DNA from: JBGSQR01 sp964509295
GTDB taxonomy: Bacteria; Desulfobacterota; Desulfuromonadia; Geobacterales; Pseudopelobacteraceae
Assembly (NCBI GenBank): GCA_964509295.1
Contig: CAZDWS010000002.1
Location: 279,378-343,377 of the forward strand
Length of the DNA stretch: 64,000 nt
Direction: 5' to 3'
How positions within the stretch are numbered: the stretch's first letter is position 1; every line of letters begins with the position of its first letter. Below are positions 17,065 to 25,654 of this stretch, piece after piece. The position numbers were made by a program, and so were the translations under genes. The notes beneath the pieces were generated by a model. It was not told the DNA's origin, did no database searches, and saw only the letters and a program-made list of their open reading frames with translations.

Positions 17065-20000
17065 ATGACCAGAAGTACTGAGTATTTTATAAATTTGTTA
17101 TGCACGCTGCTAATCGCCTTCCTTTTGCAAGTGCCTGTCATATCTCATGCCGTTGAAGTTCTTGACGCTATTGAATCAAACAGCTTCGTCAGCTCCTTTG
17201 AGCAATCCGACCCCTCCACCACGGGCAAGCCGATCAGCCTGTTATCAGGCGTCGAAAGCTTTACCCGCAATGATTTAAGCATCGGTCAGTTATTCCCCAT
17301 CACCATCAGACGCAGCTACAACAGTAAAACCGGCTATGACAGCGCCTTGGGTTATGGTTGGGCGCATAACTATGACAAGCGCCTCTATACTTATCCCGAC
17401 GGCAGCGTCATCATTCGCAAGGAAACCGGCTGGAAACGGCAATTTACCTTAAGCGGCAGCGCATATAACACCCCGGTCGGCGAAACCGGCATTCTCGTTA
17501 AAAACCCGGACGGCACCTTCACCTACACCGAAAAGAACGGCACTGTCGAGCGATATGACCTGAAGGGCCGACTGGCATCCATAACAGCTGCCAGCGGCAG
17601 TTCACTAGCTCTTACCTATGTCGCCCCCATACGCGCATCACTCACCGGCATACTGCCAAGCAACATCGACCAGAATAACGCCATAGAAGTAGCCCGCGAC
17701 TACCAACTATCCAAAGTAGAAGAAAAGAACCCCTCCGGCACAGCCACAGGCACAGTCGTAACATTCGCGTATAACACCGCAGGCCGCCTGACCGGCATCA
17801 CCGACAATCTCGGCAGAACGGTAATCTATACCCACGACACTGCAGGCAATCTCACCGGGGTCACCACCAGCCTGCTTGCCTCTGTATACGAATACACCGA
17901 CAGCAACAACAAACACCTGATCACAAAAATAGACGAAGGCAGCGGGATCTACACCAACACCTACGACAAAAGCGGTCGGGTAACAAAGCAGACCCACGGC
18001 AACGGTATAATCGACATCGAATACACCATCCCCCGTAAAAAGACCAAAGTAACCACAACTATAAAAGACGAAAGCAACATCACCCTCAACACCAATACGC
18101 GCACTGTGGAATTTGACGACCTCGGACAACCGGTCAAGGTCACCGACACACTCGGCAACGAAACCAGATATACCAGAAACAGTAAAACCTGGATCACCCG
18201 AGAAGAAAGATGGGAGAACAGCGGCACATTATCCGCACCAATCCTTGCCCTTAAAACCGCCAATAACTACACCTACGACGGCCGGGGCAACCTGCTCACC
18301 AAAACCGAAGCTCATAGCACCACACTGGAAAAAACTACCACCTGGACCTACGACCCCACATACAACAAAGTACTCACCCAGGCTGAAAAAAGTGTCGTCA
18401 ACCCGTCCACCGACAAAGTAACTACCAATATCTACGACTCCACAGGCAACCTTACCAGCAGCACCATCACCGGCCTGTTGGGAGACGGCACACCCTTCTC
18501 ATACACAACCGTACACACTTATGACGTAAACGGCAGACCCAGAACAATCGACGGCCCCAGAACAGACGTATCCGACTTGGCCACCTACATATACGACACA
18601 ACCGGCAACCTCTCATCCATAACCCAGCCGATCATCGGCACAACCACATACGTCAATCATGACAACTTCGGCAATCCACAAACCGTAACCGATCCGAATG
18701 GTAGCATCACTACCTACACATATGATGCCAACGGCCGCGTACTGACCATGAAAGCCCCTGGCGATGCCAACCCCACAACCTATGTCTATACCAACAGCGG
18801 CTGCGGTGGTTGCGGTGGAGCCGTTAACAAGATCAGAACAATCACGCTGCCCGAAGGCAACCGCATCGATTATATCTACGACAGTTACGGCAATACCAGC
18901 CGCATCACCGACAACGCTGGCAACAGCATCAACTATCATTACGACTCAAAAGGCAACAAACTCAAAGAAGAAATCAAGGATATAACCGGCACACTCAAAA
19001 AGACACTCAGCTACCAATATGACGCCCTCAACCGTCTTACTAAAATCATCAACCCGGACAACAGCTTCAGCCAGAACAGCTACGATGCACTGAACAATCT
19101 TATCGCCATAAAAGACCCCAGAACCAACACAACCACAAACAGCTACGACGCCCTCGGCAGACTCATATCAACTATCCAACCGGGCAGCATTACAACCGCA
19201 TTCAATTACAACACAAACAGCAACCTGACAACAGTAACTGACCCCAACAACAACGCTACAACCTACAAATACGACGACCTGGGCCGGGTCTACCAGACCA
19301 TCTCACCCGATACCGGCACGACCACATATACCTACGATCCGGCCGGAAACCTGATCACGAAAAAAGACGCCAAAAACACCACCATCACCTACAGCTACGA
19401 CGCTGCAAACCGCATCACCAAGATTGATTACCCCAGCGACACAGACACCATTTTTACCTATGACAGCTGTACAAACGGCAAGGGCAGGCTCTGCGCAACA
19501 ACCGACGCATCTGGCACCACCGCATACACCTACACAGCAAAAGGGCAGATCGCCACCCAGATCGCAACCATTGACGGCTATACCTTCACAACCCAGTACA
19601 CTTATGATCAGAACGGCAATATTAATACAATCACCCATCCTGACAACAGGGTAGTCACATACACTTACTCGGACAACAAGCCGATCGACGTAACCACCAC
19701 CTACGGCGGCATAACCGGTAATATCGCCACCGGAATTTCTTATAAACCATTCGGCAGCGCAGAAGCGTTCACCTATGGCAACGGGATAACCAGAACAATC
19801 ATCTATGACACCCAATACAGAATAACCGGTATCATCGACGGAACAACACTCAGTTACGGCTACACACCGGATGCCAATGGCAATATCACAGCAATAACCA
19901 ACAATCTGAACAGTGCTAAAAATAGGAGCTACACCTACGATGCATTGAACAGACTGGGCACAGCCATTGGTCCATGGGGAAGTCTGGGCTGGACCTACGA

Positions 20001-21102
20001 CGGCACAGGTAACAGAATTACGGAAGGGGCAAACAATTACACCTACACAGCAGGCACAAACAAACTGGCATCCGTGAGCGGACCCGTCGCTACAAGCTTC
20101 ACCTATGACAACAATGGCAATACAGTCACCGATAACTCAAAAACGTTCACCTACAACCAAAACCAGCGCTTATCACAGGCGACCGGTACTCAAACTGGTG
20201 ATTATGTCTACAACGCCAATGGACAGAGATCCAGGAAAACGATCAACGGAGTAGCCACCTACTTTATCTGCGACCAGAGTGGGCAACTGATCTACGAAAC
20301 TTCAACAAGTGGCATAACTGCCGATTACATCTATCTGAACAGGCAACCCATAGCCAAAACGGAAGGAAGTGCGGTATACTTCATCCACAATGACCATTTG
20401 GGTACGCCGCAGGTCATGACTGATTCAGCTAAAACCAAGGTCTGGGAGATAGAGACAAAACCGTTTGGGGATGGCGCGACTATTACCGGAACAGCAACGC
20501 TCAATCTGAGATTTCCGGGCCAGTACTATGATGCCGAGACCGGCAACCACTATAATTACTTCCGAGATTATAATCCGAGCTTAGGCAGATACATCCAAGC
20601 TGATCCGATAGGGATGATTGGAGGGATAAATCCATTTGTATATGTTCAATCAAATCCAGTAATTAAAATTGATGCATTAGGACTATTAGGAGGAAATTTA
20701 CAAGGTGGGGTGCAAGGGTCGCTCCATTTTTTTATGGCTGGGTTCAGTGGTTCTTATGGTGGTGTTATCGGTGGTGGTTCCGCTGGAGTCGGGGCATGTA
20801 GATATTGGCAAGTATGTTTAAGAATTGGCCCTGGCTATTATGCTGGTGGCGGCGCAACTTTTGGTGGATCAGTTTACTCAGGGCCTCTTTCTGGTTCTGG
20901 TGGTTTTTCTGCCGGTGTTGGTGGCGATGCTGGGGCAGGAGCAAGTGTTGGGGGGCAAGCAAGTGTCGGTGTTGATTCAGGAGGGATAAACTCAGCTGGT
21001 GCAGCAAAAGGTGGCTATGGTGGAGGATATGGTTTTTCTGTTGGTTTTGATTTTTGTTGGACAGAGTTAAAATGCAAGGAGAAACCTCCATGCAAAAAAT
21101 AG
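17065..21102 (+). CDS. RHS/YD-repeat protein with variable C-terminal tip
   Basis: A 1345-residue exported protein of the RHS family. Signal peptide at residues 1-29 (ending ISHA); a DUF6531-like opening (GKPISLLSGVESFTRNDLSI); then a long array of YD repeats (YDxxGRLxxITxxxG, e.g. YDALGRLISTIQPGS) forming the expected shell. The conserved core end is at about residues 1150-1205 (DHLGTPQVMTDSAKTKVWE ... RFPGQYYDAETGNHYNYFRD ... NPSLGRYIQADPIG). After the core boundary the last about 135 residues are a Gly-rich tip of different composition (AT-richer codons) ending CKEKPPCKK. GGAGG precedes the ATG. RHS proteins release their tip as an effector in contact-dependent competition; this tip has no catalytic motif I recognise. 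Confidence 0.92.
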   Translation: MTRSTEYFINLLCTLLIAFLLQVPVISHAVEVLDAIESNSFVSSFEQSDPSTTGKPISLLSGVESFTRNDLSIGQLFPITIRRSYNSKTGYDSALGYGWAHNYDKRLYTYPDGSVIIRKETGWKRQFTLSGSAYNTPVGETGILVKNPDGTFTYTEKNGTVERYDLKGRLASITAASGSSLALTYVAPIRASLTGILPSNIDQNNAIEVARDYQLSKVEEKNPSGTATGTVVTFAYNTAGRLTGITDNLGRTVIYTHDTAGNLTGVTTSLLASVYEYTDSNNKHLITKIDEGSGIYTNTYDKSGRVTKQTHGNGIIDIEYTIPRKKTKVTTTIKDESNITLNTNTRTVEFDDLGQPVKVTDTLGNETRYTRNSKTWITREERWENSGTLSAPILALKTANNYTYDGRGNLLTKTEAHSTTLEKTTTWTYDPTYNKVLTQAEKSVVNPSTDKVTTNIYDSTGNLTSSTITGLLGDGTPFSYTTVHTYDVNGRPRTIDGPRTDVSDLATYIYDTTGNLSSITQPIIGTTTYVNHDNFGNPQTVTDPNGSITTYTYDANGRVLTMKAPGDANPTTYVYTNSGCGGCGGAVNKIRTITLPEGNRIDYIYDSYGNTSRITDNAGNSINYHYDSKGNKLKEEIKDITGTLKKTLSYQYDALNRLTKIINPDNSFSQNSYDALNNLIAIKDPRTNTTTNSYDALGRLISTIQPGSITTAFNYNTNSNLTTVTDPNNNATTYKYDDLGRVYQTISPDTGTTTYTYDPAGNLITKKDAKNTTITYSYDAANRITKIDYPSDTDTIFTYDSCTNGKGRLCATTDASGTTAYTYTAKGQIATQIATIDGYTFTTQYTYDQNGNINTITHPDNRVVTYTYSDNKPIDVTTTYGGITGNIATGISYKPFGSAEAFTYGNGITRTIIYDTQYRITGIIDGTTLSYGYTPDANGNITAITNNLNSAKNRSYTYDALNRLGTAIGPWGSLGWTYDGTGNRITEGANNYTYTAGTNKLASVSGPVATSFTYDNNGNTVTDNSKTFTYNQNQRLSQATGTQTGDYVYNANGQRSRKTINGVATYFICDQSGQLIYETSTSGITADYIYLNRQPIAKTEGSAVYFIHNDHLGTPQVMTDSAKTKVWEIETKPFGDGATITGTATLNLRFPGQYYDAETGNHYNYFRDYNPSLGRYIQADPIGMIGGINPFVYVQSNPVIKIDALGLLGGNLQGGVQGSLHFFMAGFSGSYGGVIGGGSAGVGACRYWQVCLRIGPGYYAGGGATFGGSVYSGPLSGSGGFSAGVGGDAGAGASVGGQASVGVDSGGINSAGAAKGGYGGGYGFSVGFDFCWTELKCKEKPPCKK

Positions 21103-21296
21103 CAAACCGAGATAAAAATATTGTGAATAGTTTCTTGTTTTTCGCTGGTCCAGTCTTGGTTTCTGTTACAGTTTTTTTGGATTTCGCAGACATAGGACTG
21201 TCTGATCACCTGTTTTTTTGGTTATTATTAATATCAATACCTGTTACAGGCATTTATGTCATTAAAGGTTGGTGGCAGTTTTGGAGAAAATCTTAG
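21090..21296 (+). CDS. Small two-helix membrane protein, candidate immunity to RHS tip 1
   Basis: A 68-residue protein overlapping the RHS stop codon by 13 bases, as immunity genes often do. The ATG at 21090 is chosen because AAGGAG lies eight bases upstream; the longer open frame begins inside the RHS tip. Two hydrophobic stretches (FLFFAGPVLVSVTVFLDF and FFWLLLISIPVTGIYVI) predict an inner-membrane hairpin. No family was recognised; the immunity role is inferred only from position. Confidence 0.6.
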   Translation: MQKIANRDKNIVNSFLFFAGPVLVSVTVFLDFADIGLSDHLFFWLLLISIPVTGIYVIKGWWQFWRKS

Positions 21297-21340
21297 CGAA
21301 GATCCGCTCCATTGTCTTTGGTTGGTAAAAAAGGCTCTTT

Positions 21341-21925
21341 GGGGGGCGAAACCGCATCGGAATACTTCCGGGCCAGTATTATGATCAAGAGACCGGGAAC
21401 CACTACAACTACTTCCGGGACTACAATCCGAGCTTAGGTCGGTACATCCAATCAGACCCCATAGGGTTGTGGGGCGGGGTAAATCTTTTTGCTTATGTAA
21501 AAAATAATCCGGTGAACTTTACTGACACTCTTGGGTTATACTTAGGACAATATCCGCCAGCCCCTCCTGGTTATAATCCATCTACTTGGACACCAGGTAT
21601 ATTTGATGACGGTACGTCTTTCCTGAGAGATCCAAATGGAAATAAATGGCTACCACACCCAGAAGATCCAAGTCATTGGCGGCATTGGGATAAACAGGGT
21701 CCAGATGGCAAAGATGATGGCCGTTGGCCACCAGATTCAAAGAAACCGTGGCCAAACCCAAAAAAACCGAAAAAAGATCAATGCCCGACTGATCCAAACG
21801 GCAACGCACCTGAATTCCAATGGCCAATTCCATTTATGCCAATTGACCCTACAATGCCCAACATGAGATTTCCCACTAGAAGTCCTGTGAGATTTCAATT
21901 TAGATTTTTTGTTCCGGCTTGGTAG
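21341..21925 (+). pseudogene. Orphan RHS C-terminal module 2 (core end plus Pro/Trp-rich tip)
   Basis: From about 21353 the frame reads RIGILPGQYYDQETGNHYNY, then FRDYNPSLGRYIQSDPIG, repeating the conserved end of the RHS core. It then diverges into a hydrophilic tip rich in Pro, Trp and Asp (WLPHPEDPSHWRHWDKQGPD) and ends at 21925. An in-frame stop lies just upstream and there is no start codon with a ribosome binding site; a TTG at 21467 is the only internal initiator. This is a displaced tip that could be expressed after recombination with the intact gene through the shared core DNA. The tip has an HWRHWD segment reminiscent of toxin tips, with no assigned family. Confidence 0.8.
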
Positions 21926-21937
21926 AGGGGATGGCAA

Positions 21938-22423
21938 ATGAAAAAAAATGAAATAATAAAAAAACGCAGAATTGAATTAGGTCTAACAGAATCAGATATA
22001 TCTAGTCTTGTTGACCTCACGCGAAGTGAATATTCCGACATTGAGTTACATGATGATGAAATTTGTACGGTTACAGACCTTTGTCGTTTAAAAAAAATAT
22101 GTGTAGTGCTTGGTTTTGATTTGCTTGATTTATTAGAACTAAAATGTGTTTTTTGTGAGGGGGAAGCGATATTTGCTGAGGATTTTTTGCTTCCTCGAAA
22201 TGAGTTGATTGTTAATAGAAGAATGAAAATGGCGATTTCAAAAGAGGAGTTGGGTGAACGAGTAGGGTTCAATGAAATGGAAATAGAAAACCTCGAAAAC
22301 AATTCTGAACACCTTGAAACTTGGCCAATTGATTTTATCAATGATCTCGCAAATGTTATTGATGTGCCCATTCAGATTCTCATGAACGTGAAATGCAACA
22401 GATGCGGGAAGGGGAATTCTTAA
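21938..22423 (+). CDS. Tandem XRE-like protein with two CxxC motifs, candidate immunity for orphan tip 2
   Basis: A 161-residue protein made of two similar halves. Each half has an XRE-type helix-turn-helix pattern (IIKKRRIELGLTESDISSLV at residues 5-24; IVNRRMKMAISKEELGERVG at about 89-108) and ends in a Cys pair after a hydrophobic strand (LKCVFC at about 69-74; VKCNRC near 152-157). The internal duplication suggests two DNA-binding domains stabilised by a metal bound by two CxxC pairs, or by disulfides. It follows orphan RHS tip 2 by 12 bases and is AT-rich like the tips. By position it may be the cognate immunity protein or an antitoxin-like regulator. GAGGGG upstream supports the start. 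Confidence 0.65.
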   Translation: MKKNEIIKKRRIELGLTESDISSLVDLTRSEYSDIELHDDEICTVTDLCRLKKICVVLGFDLLDLLELKCVFCEGEAIFAEDFLLPRNELIVNRRMKMAISKEELGERVGFNEMEIENLENNSEHLETWPIDFINDLANVIDVPIQILMNVKCNRCGKGNS

Positions 22424-22473
22424 GTTTAAAACCGTAGGTGCACTGGCACTCAACAACCCGAACAAGCCTAAAT

Positions 22474-22513
22474 CACCGTGAAGCCCTATACTACAGGGTT
22501 TTACGGTGTTTTT
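22474..22513 (+). terminator. Intrinsic terminator after orphan module 2
   Basis: A strong stem, CACCGTGAA...CCC against GGG...TTACGGTG, with a short loop, is followed by a run of T residues. Confidence 0.75.
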
Positions 22514-22617
22514 ATAAGAAACATTTTTCTTAAACAGCGTTCTGGTAATAGACGGCAACTTTCTCTCTATTATAACTGACCGCACTTGGGGTAGAAAAGC
22601 CTCTTCTGGGTCGAAAG

Positions 22618-23031
22618 CGTATCGGAATACTTCCGGGCCAGTATTATGATGCTGAGACAGGGAACCATTATAATTACTTCAGAGACTATAATCCAAGCAT
22701 AGGCAGGTACATCCAAGCCGATCCAGTTGGGTTGGAGGGTGGGGAAAATCATCTATTTGTTTATACCGATAACAATCCTTTAGTCAGGACTGACCCAAAA
22801 GGCCTTTTTTGGGTACTTGATTGTATTAGATGTTTTTACTATATGAATGAATGTGCTAAGCAAGGATTGAAATGTAAGAAAGATAAATGCAAAGAAAAAG
22901 AATTACCACCTACAAGCAGTGAACTTTTTAACGAATGTTATAAAGACATTCCCGCATGTCAAAAACAATTTGAATATTGTGGAAAATGCGCTCTTACTAC
23001 AAAGGGTAGCCCTGCTAGTGGAAGTCGGTGA
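22618..23031 (+). pseudogene. Orphan RHS C-terminal module 3 (core end plus Cys/Lys-rich tip)
   Basis: The frame opens with RIGILPGQYYDAETGNHYNY and then SIGRYIQADPVGLEGGEN, the third copy of the RHS core end in this locus. It continues into a Cys- and Lys-rich tip of about 75 residues with ten cysteines (VLDCIRCFYYMNECAKQGLK, then CQKQFEYCGKC). There is no start codon with a ribosome binding site upstream, so it is a silent cassette or remnant. It is followed at once by a predicted four-helix membrane protein, the usual place of an immunity gene. Confidence 0.78.
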
Positions 23032-23038
23032 GGTCAGT

Positions 23039-23437
23039 ATGAAAAACACTATAGCAATTATATCTGGCGTAATTGTTTCATTGATATTATTTACATTTGT
23101 GTCAGCTTTTGTGATGAAATATAACATCGAACCATATTCCAGCTTTGGAAAAGGTGGCATTTCAAATAGTGATCTTAGCGCACTCCAAAATAAGATTATC
23201 ATTATTAATTACTTTGTTGTGTTTCCAATGATATCATTAGTTTCTGGGTGTGTTGTTAGCTATATTGCTAATAACAAGGAATATATACTTGGTTTATTTA
23301 GCATAATTCCTATTGTAGTACTATTCGTTGACAGGTCAGTTATTTGGATATTTAGTGTTATTGTCGTAGTTATTTTTTCCTTATTAGGTGTAGTACTTTC
23401 AAAAAAACTGAAAACTAAAAGAACAAAGATACTGTAG
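23039..23437 (+). CDS. Four-helix membrane protein, candidate immunity for orphan tip 3
   Basis: A 132-residue protein starting at an ATG 8 bases after the orphan tip stop, with GTGAGG as a likely ribosome binding site. The frame is open further upstream but that part overlaps the tip out of frame. Four hydrophobic segments are visible (IIIINYFVVFPMISLVSG and VIWIFSVIVVVIFSLLGVVL among them), and the C-terminus is basic (KKLKTKRTKIL). Strongly AT-rich. No family was recognised; the immunity role is by position only. Confidence 0.6.
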   Translation: MKNTIAIISGVIVSLILFTFVSAFVMKYNIEPYSSFGKGGISNSDLSALQNKIIIINYFVVFPMISLVSGCVVSYIANNKEYILGLFSIIPIVVLFVDRSVIWIFSVIVVVIFSLLGVVLSKKLKTKRTKIL

Positions 23438-23483
23438 GAGAACATAGGCAGGATCATCCATTCTACACAAAATAAATCAAACC

Positions 23484-23528
23484 AAAAACGCCGTGACCCC
23501 TTTTATTCCAAGGCTTCACGGCGTTTTT
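23484..23528. terminator. Bidirectional terminator closing the RHS locus
   Basis: A-tract, then AACGCCGTGA...CCTT against AAGG..TCACGGCGTT, then a T-tract. The symmetric A and T runs allow termination in both directions, insulating the RHS locus from the tetR gene. Confidence 0.8.
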
Positions 23529-23647
23529 GTTTCTTATATATTTTTCTTTAACCGCTGAAGATTCTATCCCCTTATGCGTTGTCCCGTTTTTTTTGTGCCA
23601 GCTGATCATCTTAACTTTTCAAGGCCCTGGCTGGTTGAGAAAAGATA

Positions 23648-23688
23648 TTGACAGGAAAACAACCTTTTTGTATACCTACCGGTAGGTA
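23648..23688 (+). promoter_or_regulatory. tetR promoter with overlapping palindromic operator
   Basis: TTGACA (23648-23653), a 17-base spacer and TATACC (23671-23676) form a near-consensus housekeeping promoter. A perfect 16-base palindrome, TACCTACCGGTAGGTA (23673-23688), covers the -10 and start region. This is the expected layout for an autorepressing TetR protein. Confidence 0.75.
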
Positions 23689-23710
23689 ACATTATGGGAA
23701 GGGAAACAGA

Positions 23711-24316
23711 ATGGAAAATTCCTTGACATCCGGAGTTGTTCAGCTTGATGCAAAAGAGCGATTGCTGGAGGCTGCGCTGGATCAGTTTGCCAGGCGCGGT
23801 TACGCATCCACCACCGTCAGGGAGCTGTGCGAAGCAGCTGGTGTCACAAAACCGGTGCTGTACTACTATTTCAAGAACAAGGAGGGGCTGTACCTGGAAT
23901 TGATGGATTCCAGCTATGCCCTGTTTGAATCGACCATTACGGAGCTGACATCCTACTCCGGTACGTCCAGTGCATGTTTGATGCATTTCTGTCAGGGGAT
24001 GTTCGATATCAGTTGTCAACACAGACAGGTTGTACAGCTCTGTTTTTCAATTTATTACGGGCCACCACAAGGTGCGCCGGAATATGACCTGGACAGTTTT
24101 TATACGAGAATCATGGATGAAATTGCTCAGATTCTGCAGAAAGGTATTAATTGCGGAGAAATCAGGGATTGCAACGTTAGTGACATGACCTGGTCCATCT
24201 TGGCACTGCTGAATGTGGCCATTGAGGAACAGCTCTGCCTGAGAGAGCCGCGTATCGACGGGGCAGCCATGAATAGAATGATTCGGCTGCTGTTTGAAGG
24301 GATCGCTAAAACCTGA
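23711..24316 (+). CDS. TetR family repressor of the RND efflux operon
   Basis: A 201-residue regulator. Residues about 12-60 are the TetR helix-turn-helix (KERLLEAALDQFARRGYAST, then TVRELCEAAGVTKPVLYYYF); the rest is a helical ligand-binding domain. It lies just downstream of a consensus promoter carrying a perfect palindrome and about 195 bases upstream of an RND efflux operon on the same strand. It probably represses itself and perhaps the pump, lifting when a pump substrate binds. The inducer is unknown. GGGAAGGGAAACAG upstream supports the start. Confidence 0.93.
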   Translation: MENSLTSGVVQLDAKERLLEAALDQFARRGYASTTVRELCEAAGVTKPVLYYYFKNKEGLYLELMDSSYALFESTITELTSYSGTSSACLMHFCQGMFDISCQHRQVVQLCFSIYYGPPQGAPEYDLDSFYTRIMDEIAQILQKGINCGEIRDCNVSDMTWSILALLNVAIEEQLCLREPRIDGAAMNRMIRLLFEGIAKT

Positions 24317-24329
24317 TATGGCAGTTCGC

Positions 24330-24461
24330 CTCACGCAAAGACGCAAAGACGCAAAGAAAGTCAAATGCTTATAGACCACAATGAACTTACCAAACAGATG
24401 AACTGTTAGTTTTTGGAAAGTCATCGGTTTTCTTAGCGTCCTTTGCGGCTTTGCGTGATCA
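24330..24461. repeat. CGCAAAGACGCAAAG inverted-repeat cluster, copy 2
   Basis: The left arm CACGCAAAGACGCAAAGACG (from 24332) and the right arm AGCGTCCTTTGCGGCTTTGC (from 24435) flank about 70 bases, fill the gap between tetR and the efflux operon, and could form a long hairpin. Same family as 7959-8141. Confidence 0.85.
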
Positions 24462-24511
24462 ACAGTTTTTTTATAGGTTAAATGATCTTCCTGGAGTTTA
24501 AGGAGTTTTAG

Positions 24512-25654
24512 ATGAAACATATTATTACTGTATTTTCTGTTTTAGTTTCGGCTGTATTACTTGCCGCTTGTAGCAGTGACACAGCCAAGGTGACGGTCAA
24601 GCCGCCGGTTGCCGTGGATGTCCAGGTCGCTGCAGCTGGCGAGTTGCTGGACAGCGTGGAGGTGACCGGTAATCTGGAACCGAAGTTCAGCGTGGATATC
24701 AAAACCCAGATACCGGGCCTGATCAAGCAGGTCTATGTCAATGAGTGGGTCAGGGTCAGGAAGGGGCAGCCGCTGGCCCGGATCGAAGTGGCCGAGACCG
24801 AGGCGCAGGTAAAGCGGGCCCAGGCCGGAATCGAAGCGGCCAGGGCCGGGCAGGCCCAGTCTAAGGTGACCCTTAATAGGGCTGAACGTGAACTGGCCCG
24901 CATGCAGAAGTTGAAGGAGGCCGGTCTGTCCACTCAGCAGGCCCTGGATGATGCTTGCAGCGAGGTTGATGCGGCCAAGGCCAAAACTGCTTCTGCTCTT
25001 GCCCAGCTGAGTGTTGCAGAAGAGGAGTTGCGCCAGGCCCAGGCACGTCTTGCAAAAGGTAATGTGAATTCACCCATTGATGGCATTGTTGCACTGAGAG
25101 ATGTGAACGTGGGTGATCTGGCCAGTGATGCGGCCGCCGGAAAACCGATCTTTCGCATTGTGGATAATCGTCTGCTTAATCTGACCTTTTCCGTTTCCTC
25201 TGCAGAGTCGGCAAAGATCAGGCAGGGGCAGTCGCTGGAGTTCACGGTTGATTCACAGCCGGGTAAAACCTTCAGTGGAGTGATCAAGTATATCAATCCG
25301 GAACTTTCTTCCGCAGATCGCTCAATGAAGGTTATTGCAGAGGTGCGTAACGATCAGGAACAGCTGAAAGGTGGGCTGTTTGCAAAAGGGCGGATCATTG
25401 CCGGAAAGCGCAGCAGTGTCCTTCAGGTTCCGCGCAGCGCGGTTAACTCCCTGGATCTGACAGCCAAAAAAGGAAGTCTGTTTGTTGTTGAAAATGGCGT
25501 TGCCAAAAAAAGAGACATCGCCATTGGTGTTCAGAATGGTGAGCGGATTGAAGTTGCCTCAGGGCTGAAAACCGGTGAGCAGTATGTGGTGCGCGGTGGA
25601 TTCAACCTGAAGGACGGCGACCAGGTGGCTGTGCCGCAGGCGGTAGCAAAATGA
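24512..25654 (+). CDS. RND efflux periplasmic adaptor lipoprotein
   Basis: A 380-residue membrane fusion protein (HlyD/AcrA family) bridging the inner-membrane pump and the outer-membrane channel. It has a lipoprotein signal with lipobox LLAAC (Cys at about residue 20). An N-terminal biotinyl-lipoyl strand (VEVTGNLEPKFSVDIKTQIP) is followed by a long alpha-helical hairpin with coiled-coil character (about residues 90-175: AQVKRAQAGIEAARAGQAQS). A second lipoyl half (GNVNSPIDGIVALRDVNVGD) and beta-barrel and membrane-proximal domains complete it. AAGGAG precedes the ATG. Its stop overlaps the pump gene start by four bases (ATGA), so the two are coupled. Confidence 0.94.
   Translation: MKHIITVFSVLVSAVLLAACSSDTAKVTVKPPVAVDVQVAAAGELLDSVEVTGNLEPKFSVDIKTQIPGLIKQVYVNEWVRVRKGQPLARIEVAETEAQVKRAQAGIEAARAGQAQSKVTLNRAERELARMQKLKEAGLSTQQALDDACSEVDAAKAKTASALAQLSVAEEELRQAQARLAKGNVNSPIDGIVALRDVNVGDLASDAAAGKPIFRIVDNRLLNLTFSVSSAESAKIRQGQSLEFTVDSQPGKTFSGVIKYINPELSSADRSMKVIAEVRNDQEQLKGGLFAKGRIIAGKRSSVLQVPRSAVNSLDLTAKKGSLFVVENGVAKKRDIAIGVQNGERIEVASGLKTGEQYVVRGGFNLKDGDQVAVPQAVAK

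Noticed and set aside
17707..19815. Long antisense frames within the RHS gene (for example 19303-19815)
   Set aside because: They arise from the codon bias of the YD repeats and have no family resemblance or start signals.
21297..23450. CRISPR array, because of the repeated RHS core ends
   Set aside because: The repeats are about 100 bases, only three copies, coding in frame and unevenly spaced.
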